The position numbers and the translations under genes were made by a program. 8,906 bases of DNA from Rhodospirillaceae bacterium (GTDB taxonomy: Bacteria; Pseudomonadota; Alphaproteobacteria; UBA8366): positions 99,043 to 107,948 of the forward strand of contig PBKG01000008.1 of NCBI GenBank assembly GCA_002722095.1. Reading direction: 5' to 3'. Position 1 is the first letter of the stretch; each line of letters opens with the position of its first letter. The notes under the pieces are model-generated. The model worked only from the letters and a program-made list of their open reading frames with translations, did not search any database and was not told the DNA's origin. Shown here in pieces: positions 1 to 4,763 of this stretch.

Positions 1-94
1 GGCTGCCGGAATCCGCGTCATCGCGTTGGCAATAAGCGCCGAGCGGCACCAAACTCACCGCCGCAACCAAACCTACGATCAATGATTCGTCCAT
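1..94 (-). CDS. 5' end of a divergent gene with hydrophobic N-terminus, product unknown (partial)
   Basis: An open frame starts at the ATG complementary to 92-94 and runs off the left edge without a stop, giving about 31 residues. It begins MDESLIVGLVAAVSLVPLGA, a short acidic start followed by a hydrophobic stretch of about 16 residues, then a polar Q-R-D-D-A-D run. This could be a signal peptide or a first membrane segment; there is no clear lipobox. It does not resemble DusB, the gene often found divergent from ispDF in alphaproteobacteria. A weak AGG lies 6 nt upstream of the ATG. An alternative in-frame ATG at 110-112 would add six residues but lies on top of a TATATA box, so I prefer the start at 94. 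The opposite strand is also open here, so coding status is not certain. Confidence 0.35.
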   Translation of the reverse strand, partial: MDESLIVGLVAAVSLVPLGAYCQRDDADSGS

Positions 95-102
95 CGCGGA
101 CC

Positions 103-111
103 TATATAGCA
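103..111 (-). promoter_or_regulatory. Extended -10 promoter candidate for the left-edge gene
   Basis: On the minus strand the sequence reads TGCTATATA, a TG-N-TATATA extended -10 element. I see no matching -35 at 16-18 bp, which extended -10 promoters can lack. Transcription would start around 95-97, only a few bases before the ATG at 94, so the transcript could be leaderless or nearly so. Confidence 0.3.
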
Positions 112-133
112 TGGAGCCGTGGCAAACGGAGCC

Positions 134-162
134 TTGGCATTTCCCCTTGCCCGGCCTATAGC
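134..162 (+). promoter_or_regulatory. Sigma70-type promoter for ispDF-pgpA-cinA
   Basis: A -35 box TTGGCA (134-139) and a -10 box TATAGC (157-162) are separated by exactly 17 bp. The predicted start near 169 leaves a leader of about 20 nt containing the ribosome binding site AAGGAAG (174-180), 8 nt before the ispDF ATG. No terminator-like hairpin separates the three downstream genes, so this promoter probably drives all of them. Confidence 0.55.
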
Positions 163-188
163 TGACCCGTCGAAAGGAAGCCGTATAG

Positions 189-1364
189 ATGGCGAAAAAC
201 GTCGCATTGATTTTGGCTGGTGGCCGAGGTGTCCGGGCTGGGGGCGAGATGCCGAAGCAGTATCGCAAGGTCAACGGACTACCGCTGTTGCGGTTTACGC
301 TGGAGACATTTGTTAACCACCCGGCAATCGATTCCGTACGGGCGGTTATTCATCCGGACGATGAGGCGTTATATGCGGAAGCCGCAGACGGCCTTGCGCT
401 CGAAAGTCCGGTTTTAGGGGGCGAAACACGCCAGGATTCGGGACTGAATGGCTTGAGAAGTTTGGCGGACACCGGTCCCGCGAAGGTCCTTATTCATGAC
501 GGCGCGCGCCCTTTCGTATCGGCGGAGACGATATCGCGCGTCATTGAAGCCCTCGATGATGATGTCGCGGTCCTGGCCGCAGTTGAAGTTACCGATACGA
601 TCAAGAAACAACGCGACGACGGTACGGTCGAAATGACGGTTGCCCGCGATGGATTATGGCGCGCTCAAACGCCACAAGGCTTTCGGTTTGAGGAAATTCT
701 AGCGGCGCATGAAAAGTGCGCCGGCGAAGACCTCACGGACGATGCCGCAGTTGCGGAGGCAGGTGGGCACAAGGTGCGGTTAGTAGCGGGAAACGAGGAA
801 AACTTTAAAGTGACGCAAGCAGAAGATTTCGCCCGTGCCGAGGCACAGCTAAACGGCAAGTCGTCTGGGATTACAGTCGATTTTTCGGGTATTCGCACAG
901 GTACAGGGTTTGATGTGCATCGCTTCGGTCCAGGCGACAAGGTCATCGTTTGCGGTGTCGAAATACCGCATAGTCATGCGCTGCTTGGCCATTCGGACGC
1001 GGATGTGGGAATGCATGCGGTAACCGACGCCATTTTGGGTGCAATAGCTGACGGCGATATCGGCTCCCATTTCCCACCGAGCGATCCAAAATGGAAAGGT
1101 GCTGCCTCCGAAATCTTCCTGGTGAAAGCGGCAGAACTCGTGCGCGATCGTGGTGGCGAGATCAACCATGTGGATCTCACCATAATCTGCGAGCAACCGA
1201 AAATGGGCCCCCATCGCGATGCGATGCGGGCCAAGCTGGCTGAGATCTTGGCGATGCCGACGGATCGCGTTGGCGTAAAAGCAACGACGACCGAGCAATT
1301 GGGTTTCACAGGTCGCGGTGAAGGCATCGCAGCTCAAGCTACCGCTACAGTTTGGCTAAAGTGA
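189..1364 (+). CDS. ispDF: Bifunctional IspD/IspF: MEP cytidylyltransferase and MECDP synthase
   Basis: Fused cytosolic enzyme for two MEP-pathway steps: CTP-dependent cytidylylation of 2-C-methyl-D-erythritol 4-phosphate (IspD) and cyclisation of its 2-phosphorylated CDP derivative to 2,4-cyclodiphosphate (IspF). The IspD half (about 1-225) has the nucleotide-binding motif LAGGRGVR (9-16), PKQY (22-25) and DGARPF (104-109). The IspF half (about 232-391) has GTGFDVHRF (238-246) and HSDADVGMH (268-276), which supply metal ligands D242, H244 and H276 by homology. It also has GDIGSHFP (289-296) and the [14 protein letters not shown] signature (367-380). At 391 residues both domains are complete, joined by a short linker. 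The intervening step (IspE) is not encoded here. The start is supported by AAGGAAG 8 nt upstream. First gene of the run with pgpA and cinA. The fusion is common in alphaproteobacteria. Confidence 0.97.
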   Translation: MAKNVALILAGGRGVRAGGEMPKQYRKVNGLPLLRFTLETFVNHPAIDSVRAVIHPDDEALYAEAADGLALESPVLGGETRQDSGLNGLRSLADTGPAKVLIHDGARPFVSAETISRVIEALDDDVAVLAAVEVTDTIKKQRDDGTVEMTVARDGLWRAQTPQGFRFEEILAAHEKCAGEDLTDDAAVAEAGGHKVRLVAGNEENFKVTQAEDFARAEAQLNGKSSGITVDFSGIRTGTGFDVHRFGPGDKVIVCGVEIPHSHALLGHSDADVGMHAVTDAILGAIADGDIGSHFPPSDPKWKGAASEIFLVKAAELVRDRGGEINHVDLTIICEQPKMGPHRDAMRAKLAEILAMPTDRVGVKATTTEQLGFTGRGEGIAAQATATVWLK

Positions 1365-1395
1365 TCTATTCATTAGATTATATATCTATTTGTAA
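1352..1395 (+). promoter_or_regulatory. AT-rich ispDF-pgpA spacer, weak internal promoter candidate
   Basis: The 31-bp spacer 1365-1395 has 26 A/T bases, in strong contrast to its flanks, and contains the near-palindrome AGATTATATATCT. TTGGCT (1352-1357, inside the end of ispDF) and TAGATT (1374-1379) form a weak -35/-10 pair with a 16-bp spacer. No Shine-Dalgarno sequence precedes the pgpA ATG. The spacer may act as a weak internal promoter or as an unstructured ribosome entry region; the sequence alone cannot decide. Confidence 0.25.
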
Positions 1396-1863
1396 ATGAA
1401 CATATTTACGGCAATATCTACCGTTGGAAATTTGGGTCGAATGGGGCCGGCGCCCGGGACCGTCGCGTCACTCGCCGCGGTCTTAGTGGCCTGGCCAATT
1501 CAAATTTACGGGGGCGCTTATGCGTTGCTGGCAGCTACGATAGCGGTGTTCGCAATCGGCTGGTGGGCAGTCGCGAATTATCAGCAACAGGTCGGCGTCA
1601 TCGACGCGCCAGAAATTGTCGTCGACGAGGTTGCTGGAATGTGGCTGACGTTGTCGTTTGCCCCACCGCAAATTATTTATTTCGTTGTTGGTTTCGCCCT
1701 TTTTCGCCTATTCGATATCTCAAAACCTTGGCCGGTTAGTTGGGCCGACCGCCAGTTGAAAGGTGGCCTTGGTGTCATGATGGATGACGTGCTGGCGGGG
1801 CTCTATGCTATTTTCTGCCTCTGGGTAATTGCTTGGATCGTCCATCAGGCGGGGTTGGCGTAA
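1396..1863 (+). CDS. pgpA: Phosphatidylglycerophosphatase A
   Basis: Inner-membrane phosphatase that dephosphorylates phosphatidylglycerol phosphate to phosphatidylglycerol, the last step of PG synthesis. The 155-residue protein carries the whole PgpA signature: GRMGPAPGT near the N-terminus (14-22), APEIVVDEVAG (71-81), FRLFDISKPWP (103-113) and GGLGVMMDDVLAG (123-135). The acidic residues D77, E78, D130 and D131 are those expected in the metal-dependent active site. Hydrophobic stretches near 24-40, 41-58, 84-104 and 132-152 fit a small multi-pass membrane protein. It lies 31 bp after ispDF. Its stop overlaps the cinA start in a TAATG arrangement, so the two are probably translationally coupled. 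I see no Shine-Dalgarno upstream, but the protein begins in register with family members, so the start is probably right. Confidence 0.93.
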   Translation: MNIFTAISTVGNLGRMGPAPGTVASLAAVLVAWPIQIYGGAYALLAATIAVFAIGWWAVANYQQQVGVIDAPEIVVDEVAGMWLTLSFAPPQIIYFVVGFALFRLFDISKPWPVSWADRQLKGGLGVMMDDVLAGLYAIFCLWVIAWIVHQAGLA

Positions 1864-2357
1864 TGTTTGACACTGATTTGACCGTTCGGGCGGCTGAATT
1901 CCTGGACCTTTGTCGTTCGAAAAGTTTGACGGTGGGCACCGCCGAATCCTGCACAGGCGGGCTTATCAGCGCGCTTCTGACCTCGATTTCGGGCTCATCG
2001 GATGTTTTCGACCGCGGTTTCGCAACCTATTCCAATGAGGCTAAAGTCAGTTGTCTAGGCGTTAAAATGGAGCTGATCGAAAAACACGGCGCCGTAAGCC
2101 AAGAGGTCGCGATGGCAATGGCCAAAGGAACTCTCGCCCACTCGAATGCGACGCTTTCGGTATCGGTGACCGGTATTGCCGGTCCGGGAGGCGGTACTGC
2201 TGAAAAACCGGTTGGACTTGTGTTTATTGGAAGCGCCCTCGAAGGATCGCAGCCGATTGCGGAAAAACATCTATTTCCCGGCGATCGCGATGAGGTGCGG
2301 AGACTTTCTGTCGAGGCCGCATTAGCGCTTTTGTTCAGCCAAGCTCAAACTTGTTGA
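1863..2357 (+). CDS. pncC: CinA C-terminal domain protein, nicotinamide-nucleotide amidohydrolase (PncC type)
   Basis: Single-domain protein of 164 residues matching the CinA C-terminal family. Characterised members deamidate NMN to nicotinate mononucleotide in the pyridine nucleotide cycle. Visible motifs are TAESCTGG (26-33, with the presumed nucleophile S29), the ATYSNEAK segment (54-61, with Y56 and K61), HGAVSQEVA (75-83) and SVTGIAGPGGG (101-111). The N-terminal MoCF-like domain of full-length CinA is absent, which is normal for alphaproteobacterial stand-alone forms. I chose ATG 1863, which overlaps the pgpA TAA, over the in-frame ATG at 1833, which would add ten residues (MDRPSGGVGV) with no family resemblance. 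Its last 23 bp overlap the convergent regulator gene. Often annotated as competence/damage-inducible protein CinA; NMN amidohydrolase is the better supported activity. Confidence 0.92.
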   Translation: MFDTDLTVRAAEFLDLCRSKSLTVGTAESCTGGLISALLTSISGSSDVFDRGFATYSNEAKVSCLGVKMELIEKHGAVSQEVAMAMAKGTLAHSNATLSVSVTGIAGPGGGTAEKPVGLVFIGSALEGSQPIAEKHLFPGDRDEVRRLSVEAALALLFSQAQTC

Positions 2358-3057
2358 TCAAAGATGACAGATCTGCCAGAGGATGGCCCGGCCGGCTGGC
2401 AAAAGTAACGAGTAATTCTTCCCAGTTCGAAAACACATCGAAGAAGTCTGCCGGGTGGTCGAGTGCTTCCCAGTCCGCAGCCCGAACCAGTTCGAGTGCG
2501 TCCAGATCTTCGGCGTCGGTCGTATCTTCAAAAACTCTTTTTACGTAAAACAACTCACGCCGATGGAAAGCAAAAGCCGCTAGCAAAATGCCGGAAATCT
2601 CCGCCACCCTACTCACGTTCTCGACGCTAAAATTGACGCGATCAAAGAGAATATGGCGCGCTTTCGATTCGACCAGCAGGCCAATTTTGACGCTATTATT
2701 GCCGTTTTCGGTCTCCTCACCACTGCGTCTGGCAAAAAACAGAATTTCATCGGCCACAGTCAATGAATCGGGACCCAGCAGTTCCAGAATCTTTTGGCTC
2801 GCGGACAAGGTTTCGTAGGCTTTTGGGCGAGCAAGAGTGGTTAGCCGGACTGTTTCGGTCAGTGAATCCGCATTCATTTCGACGCCCGCATCCTGAAGTG
2901 CGGTCTCGATAGCATCTAACGTACTCGCGCGCGGATCGCCGACACCACGTTCGATATTGTTCAATGTGGCCAGCGAAATACCGGACGCTTTCGCGAGATC
3001 CGATTGCTTGGCACCAATGAGCGACCGAGCGGCGCGAATTTGCCCGGCAGTGATCAT
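2335..3057 (-). CDS. XRE-family helix-turn-helix regulator with uncharacterised C-terminal region
   Basis: 240-residue protein. Residues about 4-58 form a Cro/C1-type HTH: QIRAARSLIGAKQSDLAKAS then GISLATLNNIERG, followed by a TLDAIETALQDAGVE helix. This N-terminal type is common in short alphaproteobacterial XRE regulators. The remaining ~180 residues match no family I recognise. They comprise a helical stretch (65-110), a beta-like part around 122-150, a hydrophobic patch SGILLAAFAF (155-164) and an acidic, aromatic tail (167-215) rich in D, E, W and F. They probably form a sensing or dimerisation domain; this is inference. The start at 3057 has GGA 7 nt upstream. Promoter-overlapping repeats suggest autoregulation. 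The gene lies between ratA and cinA, two genes often found close together in this class, and overlaps the cinA 3' end. Targets are unknown. Confidence 0.85.
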   Translation of the reverse strand: MITAGQIRAARSLIGAKQSDLAKASGISLATLNNIERGVGDPRASTLDAIETALQDAGVEMNADSLTETVRLTTLARPKAYETLSASQKILELLGPDSLTVADEILFFARRSGEETENGNNSVKIGLLVESKARHILFDRVNFSVENVSRVAEISGILLAAFAFHRRELFYVKRVFEDTTDAEDLDALELVRAADWEALDHPADFFDVFSNWEELLVTFASRPGHPLADLSSLINKFELG

Positions 3058-3063
3058 ATCTCG

Positions 3064-3110
3064 ATCCGCGACTTGATAAGCGAAATATTGAGAGTCCGCT
3101 CTACGCGGAT
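3064..3110 (-). promoter_or_regulatory. Possible self-folding leader covering the regulator's ribosome binding site
   Basis: In the minus-strand leader of the HTH gene, ATCCGCG (3110-3104) is exactly complementary to CGCGGAT (3070-3064), with 33 nt between. The second arm contains the GGA (3067-3065) that serves as Shine-Dalgarno. A competing local hairpin, TCCGC-TCTAC-GCGGA on the plus strand (3095-3109), shares the first arm. The two folds exclude each other, an arrangement that could control translation. Stems of 5-7 bp can arise by chance, so this is suggestive only. Confidence 0.25.
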
Positions 3111-3140
3111 AAATCTCGGCATCTTCTAAGGTCCCACCAC

Positions 3141-3171
3141 CCTAAATATATATGATGCCTAATATGATAGG
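3141..3171. repeat. Operator-like tandem repeat overlapping the regulator promoter
   Basis: Two adjacent related units: CCTAAATATATATGATG (3141-3157) and CCTAATATGATAGG (3158-3171), sharing CCTAA followed by TATGAT. The second unit is also an imperfect palindrome, CCTA-N2-AT-N2-TAGG, the size of a typical XRE operator. It contains the -10 box of the predicted minus-strand promoter, so a dimer bound here would block transcription of the HTH gene. The first unit covers the predicted transcription start. That the HTH protein itself binds is inference. Confidence 0.4.
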
Positions 3172-3192
3172 TTTTGATTTAGATTTACGCAA
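3164..3192 (-). promoter_or_regulatory. Promoter candidate for the HTH regulator
   Basis: Read on the minus strand, TTGCGT (-35, 3192-3187) and TATCAT (-10, 3169-3164) are 17 bp apart in an AT-rich stretch. Transcription would begin near 3157, giving a leader of about 100 nt before the ATG at 3057. The length leaves room for the leader structure at 3064-3110. Confidence 0.4.
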
Positions 3193-3196
3193 CATG

Positions 3197-3213
3197 TTTT
3201 CCACATCTTGTGG
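3197..3213. other. Palindrome containing a DnaA-box-like 9-mer
   Basis: TTTTCCACA (3197-3205) fits the relaxed DnaA box TTWTNCACA. It is followed by TCT and TGTGG (3209-3213), so CCACA-TCT-TGTGG is a 5-bp inverted repeat. It lies just upstream of the regulator's -35 box. A single match is expected by chance in a window this size, and I see no cluster, so I do not call an origin. It could equally be an operator half-site pair. Confidence 0.2.
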
Positions 3214-3264
3214 GTGACTAGACAACGCACACCAGCAAGTGATCTTGGATTTCGATCAATGCAA

Positions 3265-3299
3265 ACCCGTAACGGGTCTACTTCAATGAGAGTAGAGCC
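3265..3299 (-). terminator. Weak hairpin pair downstream of ratA, possible operon terminator
   Basis: On the minus strand, two overlapping hairpins lie 40-75 nt past the ratA stop. The first is GGCTCTACT...AGTAGACC (3299-3275), with one bulged base and an 8-nt loop. The second is ACCCG-TTA-CGGGT (3277-3265), followed by only a short T run (TTGCATTG). They share the 3275-3277 bases and so compete. The absence of a strong U-tract makes intrinsic termination uncertain. I see no better terminator for the pdh-lip-ratA operon before the next gene. Confidence 0.3.
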
Positions 3300-3338
3300 G
3301 CGTATTAAATCAGTAAAACAGAGAGTTGGTAGGCGCCT

Positions 3339-3788
3339 TCAATCTGGATTCTTGGCTGGGTAGAGTGCGTCTGCGCGCGCCTCGAAGGCGGCGACCATTC
3401 GGCCTACTGCTTGCTCGAAAAACGCTCCTATAACTCGCTGCAGCAGCCATGATCGAAACTCGAATTCTATCGAAAAGTCGACTTCGCAGCCCCCCTCTTC
3501 CGACGGCGAAAACCGCCAACGGTTGTCGAGTGTTTTGAACGGGCCATCGATTGCGCTGACGGCTATGGCTAAACCCTCTCGATCGAGTTGAACGTCGCTT
3601 TTGTAGATTTCGCGGATGCCTTTATACCCGACGGCCATTTCCGCGATCATTTCGCTCTCGCTTTGCTTTAGAATCCGTGTGGCGGTGCACCAGGGCAAAA
3701 ATTCAGGATAGGCCGATACATCGGCGACGAGATCAAAAATAGCTTCCGGCGGGTGGGCGAGATGGCGCTGTTCAGAATGGCGATACAT
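3339..3788 (-). CDS. ratA: Coq10/RatA-family START-domain protein, probable ubiquinone-binding protein
   Basis: A 149-residue protein of the polyketide cyclase/SRPBCC fold. It opens with the family pattern HPPEAIFDLVADVSAYPEFLPWC (12-34), followed by a GYKGIREIYKSDV segment (54-66), SAIDGPFKTLDNRWRF and a C-terminal helix ending in MVAAFEARADALYP. Two names circulate for this family. E. coli RatA was reported to block 70S ribosome association. Mitochondrial and alphaproteobacterial members resemble Coq10, which binds ubiquinone and supports respiration. Position as the last gene of a pyruvate dehydrogenase/lipoate operon, 21 bp after lipA and with no antitoxin partner, favours the Coq10 role; this is inference. 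Only a weak GGTAA precedes the ATG, so translation may depend on readthrough from lipA. Length is normal. Confidence 0.9.
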   Translation of the reverse strand: MYRHSEQRHLAHPPEAIFDLVADVSAYPEFLPWCTATRILKQSESEMIAEMAVGYKGIREIYKSDVQLDREGLAIAVSAIDGPFKTLDNRWRFSPSEEGGCEVDFSIEFEFRSWLLQRVIGAFFEQAVGRMVAAFEARADALYPAKNPD

Positions 3789-3809
3789 CGCGTTACCGAG
3801 CGTGCCCGG

Positions 3810-4754
3810 TTAAGCCTTGGCCCGAGCCAACTCCCGGGTGCGGGCATCTCGTAATTTTCTGAAGTCGTCGTCCGCGTGGTACGAGGACCGGGTCAAAGGC
3901 GAGGACGAGACCAGTAAGAACCCTTTCGCGCGCGCAAGTTTGGCATAGCTTTCGAATTCATCCGGCGTCACGAACCGGTCGACGGCGGCGTGTTTCACGG
4001 TCGGTTGGAGATATTGCCCAATGGTCATGAAATCGACCTCCGCCGCTCGAAGGTCGTCCATTACCTGCGCAATCTCTCCCCGGTCCTCACCGAGACCGAC
4101 CATCAAGCCGGATTTGGTGAAAATGGACGGGTCGAGAGCCTTCACACGTGCCAAGAGCGCCAGACTGGTGAAATAGCGGGCGCCAGGTCGAATCTTTGGA
4201 TAGAGCCGCGGTACGGTCTCGATATTGTGGTTATAGACGTCGGGCCTTGCGGCAACGACGGTTTCGACCGCGCCGGGTTTATGCATAAAATCCGGGGTCA
4301 GCACTTCGACAGTGGTATCCGGCGACATGTCGCGGATGGCATCGATTACTTTGGCGAAATGTTCGGCGCCTCCGTCGTCCAGGTCATCCCTGTCGACCGA
4401 CGTCACCACAACATGTTCCAGCCCAAGCTTAGAGACCGCGGCGCCAGTTCGTGCGGGTTCGAATGGATCGAGCGCCCCGGGCTTTCCGGTCGCCACGTTA
4501 CAGAACGCGCAAGCACGTGTGCATGTTTCGCCCATAATCATGAATGTAGCGTGATTTTTAGCCCAGCACTCGCCAATATTGGGGCACGAGGCCTCTTCGC
4601 AGACCGTACGAAGCCCGTGTTCCCGGACGATTTCCTTGGTTTCGGCGTAACCTTTCGAAACCGGCGCTTTGACGCGAATCCAAGGCGGTTTGCGTTTTGC
4701 CGGATTGTCTGGCCGGTTGCGCTTTTCGGGGTGACGGAGTGCATTACTATTCAT
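3810..4754 (-). CDS. lipA: Lipoyl synthase (radical SAM)
   Basis: 314-residue cytosolic enzyme that inserts two sulfur atoms into octanoyl groups carried on lipoyl domains, completing the cofactor of PdhB and PdhC encoded upstream. The auxiliary [4Fe-4S] cluster ligands are in [12 protein letters not shown] (C52, C57, C63). The radical SAM triad is CTRACAFC (C78, C82, C85). The C-terminal RSSY motif (289-292) supplies the serine ligand of the auxiliary cluster. The N-terminal 25 residues are basic and proline-rich, as usual for the family. The start lies 9 bp after the lpdA stop, with a weak AGAG 7 nt upstream of the ATG overlapping the end of lpdA, so the two are tightly linked. The octanoyltransferase LipB is not in the window. 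Confidence 0.97.
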   Translation of the reverse strand: MNSNALRHPEKRNRPDNPAKRKPPWIRVKAPVSKGYAETKEIVREHGLRTVCEEASCPNIGECWAKNHATFMIMGETCTRACAFCNVATGKPGALDPFEPARTGAAVSKLGLEHVVVTSVDRDDLDDGGAEHFAKVIDAIRDMSPDTTVEVLTPDFMHKPGAVETVVAARPDVYNHNIETVPRLYPKIRPGARYFTSLALLARVKALDPSIFTKSGLMVGLGEDRGEIAQVMDDLRAAEVDFMTIGQYLQPTVKHAAVDRFVTPDEFESYAKLARAKGFLLVSSSPLTRSSYHADDDFRKLRDARTRELARAKA

Positions 4755-4763
4755 CGGGTTACT

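Noticed and set aside
134..150. Sigma54-like promoter (TTGGCA...CTTGC) upstream of ispDF
   Set aside because: GG and GC are 11 nt apart, not the required 10. The same TTGGCA forms a good sigma70 pair with TATAGC at 17 bp.
1833..1862. Earlier in-frame start for cinA at 1833
   Set aside because: It would add MDRPSGGVGV, which has no family resemblance and overlaps pgpA by 31 bp. The ATG at 1863 gives the usual length and a TAATG coupling.
3152..3217. 21-codon plus-strand ORF (MMPNMIGFDL...) in the intergenic region
   Set aside because: No ribosome binding site, very short, and it lies in the AT-rich promoter region of the opposite strand.
3058..3338. Chromosomal origin or mobile-element remnant in the AT-rich intergenic region
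   Set aside because: Only one DnaA-like box, no CtrA-type paired TTAA sites, no terminal inverted repeats or target duplications, and no transposase fragment.
3286..3363. 25-codon basic plus-strand ORF antisense to the ratA 3' end
   Set aside because: No ribosome binding site or promoter seen; it overlaps the inverted repeats and the ratA coding end. Likely chance.
2335..3788. RatA plus HTH regulator as a toxin-antitoxin pair
   Set aside because: They are 281 bp apart, the regulator has its own promoter, and RatA sits in the lipA operon. Gene order and spacing do not fit a TA module.
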